Positions 15,788-24,083 of a stretch of DNA of 33,792 bases are shown piece by piece (the first letter of the stretch is position 1; each line of letters starts with the position of its first letter). The translations under genes were made by a program, and so were the position numbers. The notes under the pieces are model-generated. The model made no database searches. It was given only the letters and a program-made list of their open reading frames with translations, and was not told where the DNA came from. The stretch is from Bacteroidales bacterium (GTDB taxonomy: Bacteria; Bacteroidota; Bacteroidia; Bacteroidales; Bacteroidaceae): NCBI GenBank assembly GCA_004558865.1, contig SFCY01000004.1:1-33792 (forward strand). Direction: 5' to 3'.

Positions 15788-16570
15788 ATGGCAAATCAAA
15801 TAAGTGACAAGGCGGTCATCGACCCGAAAGCGCAGATAGGCGACAACGTCACCATCTATCCCTTCGCCTATATTGAGGGCGATGTGGTGATTGGCGACAA
15901 CTGTGTCATCGCCCCCAACGTGAATGTGCTCAACGGCACTCGAATGGGCAACGGCTGCAAGGTGTTCCAGAACACGGTGCTCGGTGCCATGCCGCAGGAT
16001 TTCCATTTCAAGGGCGACAAGACCGAGTTGATTATCGGCAACAAGGTGACTTTCCGCGAGAATGTGGTGGTCAACCGCGCCACCTTCGCGGGAGGCCAGA
16101 CGGTGATTGGCGACAAGTGCTTCCTCATGGAGGGCGCGCACATCTCCCACGACACCAAGGTGGGGTCCCACTGCGTGTTTGGCTATGGCACCAAGATTGC
16201 GGGCGACTGTGAGATTGGCCGCGGTGCGGTGTTCTCCAGCAACGTCATCGCCAACCCCAAGGTGAGGGTGGGCGACAATGCGATGATTCTCGCCGGCACC
16301 ACCTTCTCCAAGGATGTGCCGCCCTACATCATTGCCGGCGGCACGCCCGTGAAATACGGTGGCGTCAACACCTTGCTGCTCGACTATCTCCGCAAGGAAA
16401 AGAAAATCCAAGACCATGTCGCCAACGCCTACCGCCTCGTGTTCCATGGGCAGACGAGCGTTTTCGATGCGGTGCTTCAGATACAGCAACAGGTGCCCGA
16501 CAGTCCTGAGATCCAGAACATCATCAACTTCATTAAAGGCACGAAGTTGGGTATCATCTGTAAATTGTAG
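15788..16570 (+). CDS. LpxA-like acyl-ACP:UDP-GlcNAc O-acyltransferase (divergent paralogue)
   Basis: The protein has 260 residues and is built of hexapeptide repeats (left-handed beta helix, about 1-190) plus a C-terminal helical domain, as in LpxA. The GAxISHD motif around 117-122 occupies the place of the LpxA catalytic His region. It differs from standard LpxA: the HQFCRVG-like stretch common in the family is replaced by ANPKVRVG, and the following loop is unusual. LpxA puts the first 3-hydroxyacyl chain on UDP-GlcNAc for lipid A. Because the usual bacteroidal LpxA looks different from memory, this may be a second copy with other chain or sugar preference. It lies in the efflux operon, 32 bp after the channel gene. 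Confidence 0.8.
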   Translation: MANQISDKAVIDPKAQIGDNVTIYPFAYIEGDVVIGDNCVIAPNVNVLNGTRMGNGCKVFQNTVLGAMPQDFHFKGDKTELIIGNKVTFRENVVVNRATFAGGQTVIGDKCFLMEGAHISHDTKVGSHCVFGYGTKIAGDCEIGRGAVFSSNVIANPKVRVGDNAMILAGTTFSKDVPPYIIAGGTPVKYGGVNTLLLDYLRKEKKIQDHVANAYRLVFHGQTSVFDAVLQIQQQVPDSPEIQNIINFIKGTKLGIICKL

Positions 16571-16599
16571 TTCATACCTATACATTTTTACTCTGTGTT

Positions 16600-16628
16600 G
16601 GGTGGGTCGCCGCGAGGCAGGCCCACCC
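16600..16628 (+). terminator. Hairpin terminator after the LpxA-like gene
   Basis: GGGTGGG (16600-16606) pairs with CCCACCC (16622-16628), with a smaller GCC/GGC pairing inside. It is followed by TTCTTGCTTTT. The T-rich tail overlaps the mutY promoter, leaving no spare sequence between the two transcription units. Confidence 0.75.
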
Positions 16629-16631
16629 TTC

Positions 16632-16660
16632 TTGCTTTTGCCCGATTTTTATTATCTTTG
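16632..16660 (+). promoter_or_regulatory. mutY promoter, 4 nt from the start codon
   Basis: TATCTTTG at 16653-16660 is followed by CACC and the ATG at 16665. A TTG at 16632-16634 lies 18 bp upstream of the box as a weak -33 element. With normal spacing the first transcribed base falls at or beside the A of the ATG, so a leaderless message is predicted. Confidence 0.65.
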
Positions 16661-16664
16661 CACC

Positions 16665-17663
16665 ATGAATTCCGATTTTTCTTCCATCCTCCTCAAATGG
16701 TATGGGCAGAACGGGCGCGACCTGCCCTGGCGGCATACGCGCGACCCGTATGCCATCTGGTTGTCGGAGGTGATTCTGCAGCAGACGCGCATCGCACAAG
16801 GCACGGGCTACTGGCTGAGGCTCATCGGCCGCTTTCCCTCCGTTGAGGCGTTGGCCAAGGCCAGCGAGGACGAGGTGTTGCTGCTCTGGCAGGGGTTGGG
16901 CTACTACAGCCGGGCGAGGAATCTCCATGCCGCGGCGCGACAGATAGTGGCCTTGGGGCGGTTTCCCGATACCGCCGCCGGACTCAAACAATTGAAGGGA
17001 GTAGGCGACTATACGGCCGCCGCAGTGGCTTCCTTGGCTTTTGGCGAGGATGTGGCCGCCGTCGACGGCAATGTGTTTCGTGTCCTTGCCCGAGTCTATG
17101 GCATAGAGGAACCCATCAACACCCCAAGAGGAAAGAAAGTGTTTGCGGCCATGGCGCAGGAGCTGCTCCCCCGCGGCCATGCCGCCGCCTACAACCAGGC
17201 GATGATGGATTTCGGAGCCTTGCAGTGCACGCCCAAGTCGCCCCGCTGTCCCGCCTGTCCTCTCCAGGAGGTCTGCGTGGCGCGCCGGGAGGGTAGGGTG
17301 GAGGCCCTGCCCGTGAAGCTGAACAAGACCAAAGTTCAGGAGCGTCGCCTAACCTATATATATATAAGGTGTGGAGGATGCACCGCCATCCACCGCCGCT
17401 CGCCTGGCGACATCTGGCAAGGATTGTGGGAACCCCTGCTGTTGGAGAAAGGATCCATGCCCCAATGGAGGGGACGGCTGACGCTGTTGGCTAAGGCCGT
17501 GAGGCATCAGCTGACGCATAGAACCCTGTTTGTGGACTTCTATCTCTTGGAGACCGAAGAGCGTCCGCCCATCCCCAAAGACTATATCTGGATTCGCGAG
17601 GAGGATTTCGACCACTATGCCCATCCGCAAATCTTCGAAAAGATAAAGAACAAGCTCGTCTGA
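16665..17663 (+). CDS. mutY: A/G-specific adenine glycosylase MutY
   Basis: The 332-residue product has a full MutY layout. The HhH-GPD domain carries the catalytic E35 (LSEVILQQT) and D134 (AVDGNV), with Y116 in GVGDYTA where some homologues have Ser. The 4Fe-4S loop is complete: C188, C195, C198 and C204 (C-x6-C-x2-C-x5-C). After about residue 215 comes the NUDIX-like domain that recognises 8-oxoguanine. It removes adenine mispaired with 8-oxoguanine. The start is fixed by the family's usual N-terminus and by the promoter only 4 nt upstream. It is transcribed alone. Confidence 0.95.
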   Translation: MNSDFSSILLKWYGQNGRDLPWRHTRDPYAIWLSEVILQQTRIAQGTGYWLRLIGRFPSVEALAKASEDEVLLLWQGLGYYSRARNLHAAARQIVALGRFPDTAAGLKQLKGVGDYTAAAVASLAFGEDVAAVDGNVFRVLARVYGIEEPINTPRGKKVFAAMAQELLPRGHAAAYNQAMMDFGALQCTPKSPRCPACPLQEVCVARREGRVEALPVKLNKTKVQERRLTYIYIRCGGCTAIHRRSPGDIWQGLWEPLLLEKGSMPQWRGRLTLLAKAVRHQLTHRTLFVDFYLLETEERPPIPKDYIWIREEDFDHYAHPQIFEKIKNKLV

Positions 17664-17860
17664 GGCAGCTTTGCCGTGCGCGGAATGCCAATGGGGCTGC
17701 CCATACACACAAGTCACAGATGGGCCGCCAGGGTTGCCACGACAGACAACGAGGCTTTCCAAACCGGTTGTGGGCAGATGCAAGAGGTGCTGTATGTCTT
17801 TTGCGCCTCACGTGTGGTTTCATGGCACGTCAATTATTGTCATGCACAGGCTTTGGCTCC
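17664..17860. other. Non-coding stretch between mutY and the radical SAM gene
   Basis: Together with 17861-17971 this is a gap of about 310 bp between converging genes. Apart from the hairpin listed next, nothing is recognised: no tRNA fold and no convincing coding frame. Confidence 0.4.
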
Positions 17861-17870
17861 ATTGGGAGCT

Positions 17871-17953
17871 GTAAAAGAAAGCCCGCCACTGCCCCATGCA
17901 ACGAGCGCTGCAGAGACTCGGCCTCTTGGCAGCTTGTGCGGGGGCAGCGGCGG
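17871..17953 (-). terminator. Large stem-loop followed by a T-rich run, after the radical SAM gene
   Basis: A 13-bp arm at 17941-17953 pairs with 17883-17895, with a single G-U pair on the minus-strand RNA. The 45-base loop contains a further GCTGC/GCAGC stem. On the minus strand the stem is followed by GCTTTCTTTTAC. The minus-strand gene stops at 17972, so this is its likely terminator. Confidence 0.55.
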
Positions 17954-17971
17954 CTCGTCATTCGCCGGCCG

Positions 17972-18754
17972 CTAATAGGAGGCCGTACAGGGAATCCCCA
18001 AAGTCTCCACGCGCGCCTTGATGGCGTCGAGCTCTTCGTGGGTGGCCTTGAGCAGATGGCTGTCGGGTGTCTCGCGGTCGATGGTGTAGATCATCACTTC
18101 TTGGGGGCGTATGTCTTTGATTGCCTCAAGCCAAGGCGCGACGAAGTCCTCCGAGGTGTTGTCCACATCCAGTCCCTCGTCGGTGGTGCCGCGCATGAAC
18201 ATTGTCTGCACGATGATGTGTCCCTCGAAGAGCTTCATGTTCTCGATGATGCTTTCCACATTGTAGGAGGGCTGCGTGGGTCGGTCCACCCGTCGGATGT
18301 AGTCGGCGTTGACCGTGTCGAGTTTCAGAATGTTGTTGTCCACCCTCATCAGAGCCTCGCGTATGGCTGGCTTTGTGATGAACGTGGAGTTGCTCAGCAC
18401 GCTCACCTTGGCTTTGGGGCATAGCTCGTCGCGCAGTCTGATGGTGTCGTCGATGATGCTGGGAAAGTCCGGGTGGCTCGTGGGCTCGCCGTTTCCGGCA
18501 AAGGTCAGCACGTCGGGGTGCTGGTTGTCGTCGTGCATCTTGCGCAGCTGGCGTTCCAAGGCCTCCGCCACCTTCTGGCGCGAGGGGTGGTGGCTGCGCG
18601 TGCGGCGGTCGGAATTGTATCCGCACTCGCAATAGATGCAGTCAAAGGTGCATATCTTGCCGTCGGCCGGCATGAGGTTGATGCCGAGGCTGATGCCCAA
18701 CCGGCGGGAGTGGACAGGCCCATAGATGGGCGAGGGATAGATGATTGTTGACAT
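17972..18754 (-). CDS. Radical SAM protein, COG0731-like
   Basis: This is a 260-residue protein. The 4Fe-4S/SAM motif C-x3-C-x2-C is at C35, C39 and C42 (CTFDCIYC), the GGE-like SAM motif is GNGEPTSHP at about 87-95, and the barrel continues to the end. There is no auxiliary iron-sulfur domain. It resembles the short radical SAM proteins grouped with wyosine-synthesis-type oxidoreductases, but the bacterial members have no settled reaction that I know of, so no substrate is given. It is transcribed alone, divergently from ftsX; a TAACTTTG box at 18831-18838 on the minus strand is the probable promoter. Confidence 0.85.
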   Translation of the reverse strand: MSTIIYPSPIYGPVHSRRLGISLGINLMPADGKICTFDCIYCECGYNSDRRTRSHHPSRQKVAEALERQLRKMHDDNQHPDVLTFAGNGEPTSHPDFPSIIDDTIRLRDELCPKAKVSVLSNSTFITKPAIREALMRVDNNILKLDTVNADYIRRVDRPTQPSYNVESIIENMKLFEGHIIVQTMFMRGTTDEGLDVDNTSEDFVAPWLEAIKDIRPQEVMIYTIDRETPDSHLLKATHEELDAIKARVETLGIPCTASY

Positions 18755-18830
18755 AGCGCGTGTAAGTTTGGAGCGGGAGGCCCCAGGCTTCTCGGCCCGG
18801 CTTCCCGATGGTTTCTCTGTTTATGAATGA

Positions 18831-18838
18831 CAAAGTTA
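18831..18838 (-). promoter_or_regulatory. -7 box of the radical SAM gene
   Basis: The minus strand reads TAACTTTG, a perfect -7 match, 76 bp before the ATG at 18754. No convincing -33 element is seen in the A-rich sequence upstream. Confidence 0.6.
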
Positions 18839-18903
18839 CGGAAAAAAAACGAGGGGCTGTTGTTAATACACGTTAAACCCTCTTTTATGCGACAAATTTT
18901 TTG

Positions 18904-18911
18904 TTACTTTG
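18904..18911 (+). promoter_or_regulatory. Probable -7 box of the ftsX operon
   Basis: TTACTTTG followed by CAG matches TAnnTTTG at all but the second base and stands 32 bp before the chosen ftsX ATG (18944). The upstream element is unclear. It would drive the whole ftsX-folK run. Confidence 0.5.
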
Positions 18912-18943
18912 CAGCGAATTTCGATAAATGCGCATCAGTCAGA

Positions 18944-19825
18944 ATGGGAAATAAACGGAATAAGGTCAGCAAGCGGTCGAGCCTGCAGGCCATCACATTG
19001 TGCATCAGCATAGCTTTGGTGCTCATTCTTCTTGGCATCGTCGTGTTCTTTGGCTTCACGGGACGCAACCTTTCCAATTCGGTAAAGGAGAATTTTGTCG
19101 TGACCATGATGTTTGAGCATGACATGACCACGCCCGAGGCTCAAGGAGTGTGCCAGACACTGACCAAGAGGCCTTATATCAAGCAAATCCAGTATGTGAG
19201 CAAGGAGCAGGCCTTGGCCGAGGCGACCAAGGAAATGGGCATCGACCCCACCGAGTTCACCGACGGCGAGAACCCCTACCAGTCGTCCATAGAACTGACC
19301 ATGCGCTCCGACTACGCCAACAACGACTCGTTGGCGTGGATATCTAAGGAACTGAAGAAGATGCCAAAGGTGACGGAGGTGAACTACCAGAAGGGACTCA
19401 TCGAGGTGGTCAATCGCAACTTGGCCAAGATAGGCTTCGGCCTGCTGTTCCTGGCCGTGCTGCTCACGCTGGTCTCGTTCTCGCTCATCAACAACACCGT
19501 GCGCTTGGGCATCTACGCACGGCGCTTCTCCATCCACACCATGAAGTTGGTGGGAGCGTCGTGGGGCTTCATCCGCCGGCCCTTTGTGATGCGGGCCGTG
19601 GTCATCGGCTTCCTGGGAGCCGTCATCGCCAACCTGGTGCTGGCCGGCTGCTTCTATGCCCTCTACAGCTACGATCCCGAAATTATGAGCATCGCCACGT
19701 GGGACGTGCTGGCCATCACGGCGGGCGTGGTGTTCCTCTTTGGCATCATCATCACGGCTTTGTGTGCAAACATTTCCGTCAGCACCTTCCTGAAAATGAA
19801 GGCTGGCGAGCTTTATAAAATCTAA
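18944..19825 (+). CDS. ftsX: Cell division protein FtsX
   Basis: The 293-residue protein has the FtsX layout: a positively charged N-terminus (MGNKRNKVSKRSS), a first membrane segment at about 14-37, a periplasmic domain of about 120 residues, then three closely spaced membrane segments of the FtsX/MacB permease fold. The start at 18944 lies after the promoter; an in-frame ATG further upstream would precede it. With the ATPase FtsE it controls cell-wall hydrolases at the division site. ftsE is not in this window, as is usual in Bacteroidetes. It heads a co-oriented block: DUF3098, uppP, truB, queA, folK. Confidence 0.93.
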   Translation: MGNKRNKVSKRSSLQAITLCISIALVLILLGIVVFFGFTGRNLSNSVKENFVVTMMFEHDMTTPEAQGVCQTLTKRPYIKQIQYVSKEQALAEATKEMGIDPTEFTDGENPYQSSIELTMRSDYANNDSLAWISKELKKMPKVTEVNYQKGLIEVVNRNLAKIGFGLLFLAVLLTLVSFSLINNTVRLGIYARRFSIHTMKLVGASWGFIRRPFVMRAVVIGFLGAVIANLVLAGCFYALYSYDPEIMSIATWDVLAITAGVVFLFGIIITALCANISVSTFLKMKAGELYKI

Positions 19826-19835
19826 TTCATCATCA

Positions 19836-20099
19836 ATGGACAAGAGAAATTATGCTTTCGGCCGCACCAACTTCATCATGTTGGCCATCGGCATGTGCAT
19901 CGTCATCATTGGCTTCATCCTGATGGGGTGCGCCCCGTCAACGACCGACCATTTCAATCCGGAAGTCTTCGCCGCCGTTCACATCAAGGTGGCTCCCGTA
20001 GTGTGCTTCGTGGGCTACATCTTCATGATTGCGGGCGTGATATACCACCAGAAGGAAAACGCAGAGACATCCGACACCACAGAGGCCACCAAGGAATAG
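19836..20099 (+). CDS. DUF3098 family small membrane protein
   Basis: This 87-residue protein has two membrane segments (about 13-31 and 47-68) joined by a short loop (STTDHFNPEVFAAVHIKVAP) and an acidic soluble tail. The family is confined mainly to Bacteroidetes and has no assigned function. It sits 10 bp after ftsX and 6 bp before uppP, a position it keeps in many relatives, so a part in division or envelope assembly is plausible. Confidence 0.85.
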   Translation: MDKRNYAFGRTNFIMLAIGMCIVIIGFILMGCAPSTTDHFNPEVFAAVHIKVAPVVCFVGYIFMIAGVIYHQKENAETSDTTEATKE

Positions 20100-20105
20100 G
20101 CGCAG

Positions 20106-20981
20106 ATGGATTTGATTCAGACTATCATCATTGCCATCGTGGAGGGGCTGACAGAGTTTCTGCCCGTCTCCTCCACAGGTCACATGCTCATCGCCGAGAA
20201 CCTGCTCGGCGTGGAGAACTCCGATTTCGTGCGTGCCTTCACAGTCATCATCCAGTTTGGAGCCATCCTCTCCGTCGTGGTGCTTTATTGGAGCCGCTTC
20301 TTCCGGCTCGACCATACGCCGGCCCCCGCGGGCAGCACCAAGTGGCAACAGGTCAAGCACAAGTGGAATTTCTACTGGCTCCTCATCGTGGCCTTCATCC
20401 CCACGGGTGTGATTGGCTTCGTGGTGAAGAAGAGCGGCATGATCGACTTCATGCTCAATCCCGAGAATGCCATCTGGATCGTGCCTGTGATGCTCGTGGT
20501 GGGTGGTGTGTTCATGCTCTTCTGCGACAGGATATTCAACAAGGGGAGCGAGGCCAATGCGCTCACTGAGCGTCGCGCCTTTTGGATTGGAGTGATACAG
20601 TGCTTCTCCATGATTCCCGGCACGAGCCGCAGCATGGCCACCATCGTGGGTGGCATGTCGCAAAAGCTCACCCGCCGTCGCGCCGCTGAGTTCTCGTTCT
20701 TCTTGGCCGTACCCACCATGGCGGCCGCCACGGGCCTCGACCTCTTGGAACTCTTCGTCGGCGACCATGCCGTGGGCACCACCTGGGCCACCACCCACAA
20801 CATCGTGATGCTCATCGTGGGCAGCGTGGTGGCCTTCATCGTGGCCCTGCTGGCCATGAAGTGGTTTGTCGACTTCCTGTCCAAATATGGCTTCAAGTGG
20901 TTTGGCATCTACCGCATCATCGTGGGCGGCTTCATCCTCATCTGGATGCTGACGGGCCACAGCATGGTAATGTTTGAGTAA
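20106..20981 (+). CDS. uppP: Undecaprenyl-diphosphatase UppP (BacA)
   Basis: The 291-residue polytopic membrane protein carries both family signatures: EGLTEFLPVSSTGH at 13-26 and PGTSRS at 171-176 (catalytic Arg R175). It removes a phosphate from undecaprenyl diphosphate on the outer face of the inner membrane, renewing the lipid carrier for peptidoglycan and O-antigen assembly. It is slightly longer than E. coli BacA because of a hydrophilic loop around 68-88. It is separated from its neighbours by 5-6 bp, so it is clearly part of the operon. Confidence 0.96.
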   Translation: MDLIQTIIIAIVEGLTEFLPVSSTGHMLIAENLLGVENSDFVRAFTVIIQFGAILSVVVLYWSRFFRLDHTPAPAGSTKWQQVKHKWNFYWLLIVAFIPTGVIGFVVKKSGMIDFMLNPENAIWIVPVMLVVGGVFMLFCDRIFNKGSEANALTERRAFWIGVIQCFSMIPGTSRSMATIVGGMSQKLTRRRAAEFSFFLAVPTMAAATGLDLLELFVGDHAVGTTWATTHNIVMLIVGSVVAFIVALLAMKWFVDFLSKYGFKWFGIYRIIVGGFILIWMLTGHSMVMFE

Positions 20982-20986
20982 TCTCT

Positions 20987-21688
20987 ATGGACTTCATCAG
21001 AGGCGAGATTCTCGCTATCGACAAGCCCTACCGTATGTCGAGCTTCGGTGCGCTGGCCCATTGCCGCTGGGTGCTGACCCAGCACGTGGGGCAGAAGGTG
21101 AAGGTGGGTCACGCTGGCACGCTCGACCCCTTGGCCACGGGCGTGCTGATACTCTGCACCGGACGCTGCACCAAGCAGATTGAGGAGCTTCAGGGCCACA
21201 CCAAGGAATACGTGGCCACACTTCAGTTTGGCGCCACCACGGCTTCCTACGACCGGGAGCATGAGGTGAACGCCACGTTCCCCACAGCCCACATCACGCG
21301 GCAGCTCATCGATGAGACCTTGCCGCGCTTCGTGGGCGACATAGAGCAGGTGCCGCCCTCCTACAGCGCCTGCAAGATAGAGGGCGAGAGGGCCTACAAG
21401 ATGCGCCGCAATGGGGAGGAGGTGAGGCTCAAGCCCAAGCACATCCATATAGATGGGATTGAGGTCCTCGGTTTTGATGCGGAGGAGAAACGGCTCACCA
21501 TCCGTGTGGTGTGCGGCAAGGGCACCTACATCCGCGCCCTTGCCCGCGACATCGGGCGCGCCCTCCAGAGCGGCGCCTACCTCACATCGCTGCGCCGTAC
21601 GCGCGTGGGCGACTATAAAGTGGAAAATTGCATAGACTTCGACCACTTCGACGAGTGGGTGACCGAAGTCTTCGATAACAATAAATAA
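20987..21688 (+). CDS. truB: tRNA pseudouridine-55 synthase TruB
   Basis: The 233-residue protein has the catalytic motif GHAGTLDPLATGVL with D47 as the nucleophile, and the later GTYIRALARDIG motif near 178-189. It converts U55 of the tRNA T-arm to pseudouridine. It lacks the C-terminal PUA domain of E. coli TruB (314 residues), a short form common in Bacteroidetes rather than a truncation. It lies 5 bp after uppP and 18 bp before queA. Confidence 0.95.
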   Translation: MDFIRGEILAIDKPYRMSSFGALAHCRWVLTQHVGQKVKVGHAGTLDPLATGVLILCTGRCTKQIEELQGHTKEYVATLQFGATTASYDREHEVNATFPTAHITRQLIDETLPRFVGDIEQVPPSYSACKIEGERAYKMRRNGEEVRLKPKHIHIDGIEVLGFDAEEKRLTIRVVCGKGTYIRALARDIGRALQSGAYLTSLRRTRVGDYKVENCIDFDHFDEWVTEVFDNNK

Positions 21689-21706
21689 AAAAGAGGTATA
21701 AAAGAA

Positions 21707-22969
21707 ATGAAATTATCACAGTTCGGTTTCGACCTGCCGGAGGAGAGCATCGCTCTTTATCCCCATAGTTTCAAGCGTGAGTATACTGACGACAACGGCA
21801 AGAAAGCCTACTTCAATGTGGTGCGCCGTGACGAGTCGCGCCTGATGGTGCTTCACCGTGTCTCGGGCGAGATTGAAATGTATAAGAAAGATGCCAAGGG
21901 AAAGCCGGTGAAGGGCGACTTCCTCGACTTCCGCAATATCCTTGACTATTTCGACGAGGGTGACACTTTCGTCTTCAACGACACCAAGGTGTTCCCCGCG
22001 CGCCTCTATGGCATGAAGGAGAAGACCGATGCCAAGATTGAGGTGTTCCTCCTCCGCGAGCTCAATGCCGACCAGCGGCTTTGGGACGTGTTGGTGGAGC
22101 CCGCCCGCAAGATTCGCATCGGCAACAAGCTCTTCTTCGACGACAGTGGGTCCATGGTGGCCGAGGTCATCGACAACACCACGAGCCGCGGCCGCACGCT
22201 GCGCTTCCTCTATGACTGTCCCCACGACGAGTTCAAGCGCGAGCTCTTCGCCCTTGGCGAGGCTCCGCTGCCCCGCTACATCGTGGATGCACGCACGGCC
22301 ATCCTCCACGAGGACATGGAGAAGCACCCGGAGAAATACGTCAACATGAAAGATGAGAATGGCAACCCCATTCCCTCTCCATCCAAGGACGACTTCAGCC
22401 ATGCCTCCGCCGAGGATATGGAATACTTCCAGTGCATCTATGCCAAGAATGAGGGCGCCGTCACGGCTCCCGCCACGGGACTCCACTTCAGCCGCGAGCT
22501 GATGAAGCGCATGGAGATAAAAGGCATCAACTGCGCCTACATCACGCTCCATTGCGGCTTGGGCAACTTCAATGACATCGAGGTGGAGGACCTGACCAAG
22601 CATAAGATGGACTCTGAGCAGATGTTTGTGAGAAAAGACGCCTGCGACGCCGTCAACAAGGCCAAGCAGGAGGGCAAGCATGTGTGCGCCATCGGAACGA
22701 GCGTGGTGAAGGCCACCGAGACCGCCGTGGGCACCGATGGCTTGTTGAAGGAGTATGAGGGGTGGACCAACAAGTTCATCTTCCCGCCCTACGAGTTTGG
22801 ACTGGCCGACACGATGGTGGCCAACTTCTACCACCCCAAGTCGACGCTGCTCATGGAGACCGCAGCCTTTGGCGGCTACGACAACGTGATGAAGTGCTAT
22901 GAGTTGGCTGTTGCCAACGGCTACAAGTTCGGCTGCTTTGGCGACAGTCTGCTGATTGTCAACGACTGA
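21707..22969 (+). CDS. queA: S-adenosylmethionine:tRNA ribosyltransferase-isomerase QueA
   Basis: The 420-residue protein has QueA signatures including FNDTKVFPARLYG near 86-98, APATGLHFS and GTSVVKATETA. It transfers the ribosyl part of SAM to preQ1 in tRNA, forming epoxyqueuosine in the queuosine pathway. It is about 60 residues longer than E. coli QueA, with extra sequence around 200-240 (PEKYVNMKDENGNPIPSPSK), as in other Bacteroidetes. The ATG follows a purine-rich AAAAGAGG stretch. The other queuosine genes are not in this window. Confidence 0.96.
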   Translation: MKLSQFGFDLPEESIALYPHSFKREYTDDNGKKAYFNVVRRDESRLMVLHRVSGEIEMYKKDAKGKPVKGDFLDFRNILDYFDEGDTFVFNDTKVFPARLYGMKEKTDAKIEVFLLRELNADQRLWDVLVEPARKIRIGNKLFFDDSGSMVAEVIDNTTSRGRTLRFLYDCPHDEFKRELFALGEAPLPRYIVDARTAILHEDMEKHPEKYVNMKDENGNPIPSPSKDDFSHASAEDMEYFQCIYAKNEGAVTAPATGLHFSRELMKRMEIKGINCAYITLHCGLGNFNDIEVEDLTKHKMDSEQMFVRKDACDAVNKAKQEGKHVCAIGTSVVKATETAVGTDGLLKEYEGWTNKFIFPPYEFGLADTMVANFYHPKSTLLMETAAFGGYDNVMKCYELAVANGYKFGCFGDSLLIVND

Positions 22970-22973
22970 TGGG

Positions 22974-23399
22974 ATGGGAGAGAGCTTTCATCTCGTCTAT
23001 CTGAGCCTGGGAACCAATCTCGGCAACCGAGAGGAGAATATGCGGCGCGCGCTTCGACAGCTCAGCCTCTGTGTTGGGCCGCTGGAGCGCGTGTCGTCCT
23101 TCATAGAGACAGAGCCGTGGGGATTCCAATCCTCCCACCGGTTCTTGAACGCCTGCTGCTCCCTCCGCACAGGCTTGTCGCCCATGGCCCTGCTTGAGGC
23201 GACGCAGCGGATTGAGCGTGAGTTGGGGCGGAAGGAAAAGTCTATCAACGGAGTCTATCACGACCGGCTGATAGACATCGACATCCTATATTATGACAAC
23301 TTGCGGCTGACTACTCCGCGCCTGACGATTCCTCACCCCCACATCCATGAGCGGGAGTTTGTGATGAAGCCGCTGAGGCAAATCCTTAGGCAGCAATAG
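22974..23399 (+). CDS. folK: HPPK, 2-amino-4-hydroxy-6-hydroxymethyldihydropteridine pyrophosphokinase
   Basis: The 141-residue protein shows the FolK signatures LSLGTNLGNREENM at the start, TEPWGFQ in the middle and the late HDRLIDIDILYYD that supplies the two metal-binding Asp residues. It passes pyrophosphate from ATP to the pterin alcohol in folate synthesis. The ATG at 22974, 4 bp after the queA stop, is preferred; a TTG at 22956 would overlap queA and add six residues. It is the last gene of the ftsX run. Confidence 0.93.
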   Translation: MGESFHLVYLSLGTNLGNREENMRRALRQLSLCVGPLERVSSFIETEPWGFQSSHRFLNACCSLRTGLSPMALLEATQRIERELGRKEKSINGVYHDRLIDIDILYYDNLRLTTPRLTIPHPHIHEREFVMKPLRQILRQQ

Positions 23400-23409
23400 C
23401 CCTAAGGCT

Positions 23410-23528
23410 GGTTCTATAAATTAGGCTGACAGACAAATCGATAAAGTGCAGTCGTCGTTTCGGTCGTCTTCTGCATCTATCGTTCTCAAAACGTCAAGTC
23501 TCATCGGTCGTGTAGCCCGCTACACTCC
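23410..23528. repeat. Dispersed intergenic repeat, copy 1
   Basis: The head GGTTCTATAAATTAGG (23410-23425) resembles 31792-31807 and 33689-33704. The core at 23490-23528 (39 bp) is present as a perfect reverse complement at 33754-33792, and contains the palindrome GTGTAGC-CC-GCTACAC. No coding frame crosses it. The 254-bp gap between folK and rpsO holds this repeat and the terminator that follows. Confidence 0.75.
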
Positions 23529-23595
23529 TAAAAGTACAATTCCCTTGAGTTCACCTCTCCAAGCACGGGGCTTGTCGGCTACGCTATTGTACCAA

Positions 23596-23627
23596 AAAAG
23601 GGATGTACTGCGGTGTACATCCCTTTT
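23596..23627. terminator. Bidirectional hairpin terminator between folK and rpsO
   Basis: A perfect 13-bp stem AAAAGGGATGTAC/GTACATCCCTTTT with a 6-nt loop. The A and T runs at its two edges give each strand a U tail, so it can end both the ftsX-folK transcript and rpsO. It is 27 bp from the rpsO stop and 196 bp from the folK stop. Confidence 0.9.
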
Positions 23628-23653
23628 CTATAATACTCGTTGAAGATTCGCGA

Positions 23654-23923
23654 TTACTTGCGCAGGCCGAGCTTCTTCACGATGGCACGATAGCGCTCGA
23701 TGTCGCGGTCGTAGAGGTAGTCGAGCAGGGCGCGACGCTTGCCTACGAGCTTGGTCAGTGAGCGGGTGGTCACAAAGTCCTTGTGGTTCTGCTTCACGTG
23801 CTCGGTGAGGTGCTTGATGCGGTAGGTGAACAGGGCAATCTGGCTCTCTGCCGAGCCCGTGTCTGTCTTGCCTTTGCCGTTCTGCTCGAAAATCTCTTCC
23901 TTCTTCTCTTTGTCCAAATACAT
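23654..23923 (-). CDS. rpsO: 30S ribosomal protein S15
   Basis: The 89-residue protein has the full S15 pattern, including TGSAESQIALFTYRI and the closing LVGKRRALLDYL...RYRAIVKKLGLRK. It binds the central domain of 16S rRNA early in small-subunit assembly. It is a single-gene unit: a consensus promoter at 24034-24065 gives a leader of about 100 nt, and a terminator lies 27 bp after the stop. In several bacteria S15 represses its own translation through its leader; the leader here is long enough for that, but no specific fold was identified. Confidence 0.98.
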   Translation of the reverse strand: MYLDKEKKEEIFEQNGKGKTDTGSAESQIALFTYRIKHLTEHVKQNHKDFVTTRSLTKLVGKRRALLDYLYDRDIERYRAIVKKLGLRK

Positions 23924-24033
23924 TTTGATAGTTGATTAATGGTTGGTGCATCATTACATCCTTCGAGCGCACGCGGTCTTAATCACTACCGCCAAACGCC
24001 GTCGAATGCATCGGATTTTCCGAAAATGCGGTG

Positions 24034-24065
24034 CAAAGTTACAACTTTTTATACTCACGCACAAA
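24034..24065 (-). promoter_or_regulatory. rpsO promoter
   Basis: On the minus strand TTTG (24062-24065), a 20-bp spacer and TAACTTTG (24034-24041) match the Bacteroidetes consensus exactly. The rpsO start is at 23923. The typA promoter region overlaps on the other strand. Confidence 0.85.
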
Positions 24066-24083
24066 TATTAGCCGTTTTTTTTG

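Noticed and set aside
19836..20099. Lipoprotein signal in the DUF3098 protein (LMGC)
   Set aside because: The Cys follows a long segment starting inside a two-helix membrane protein, with the family pattern of two transmembrane helices.
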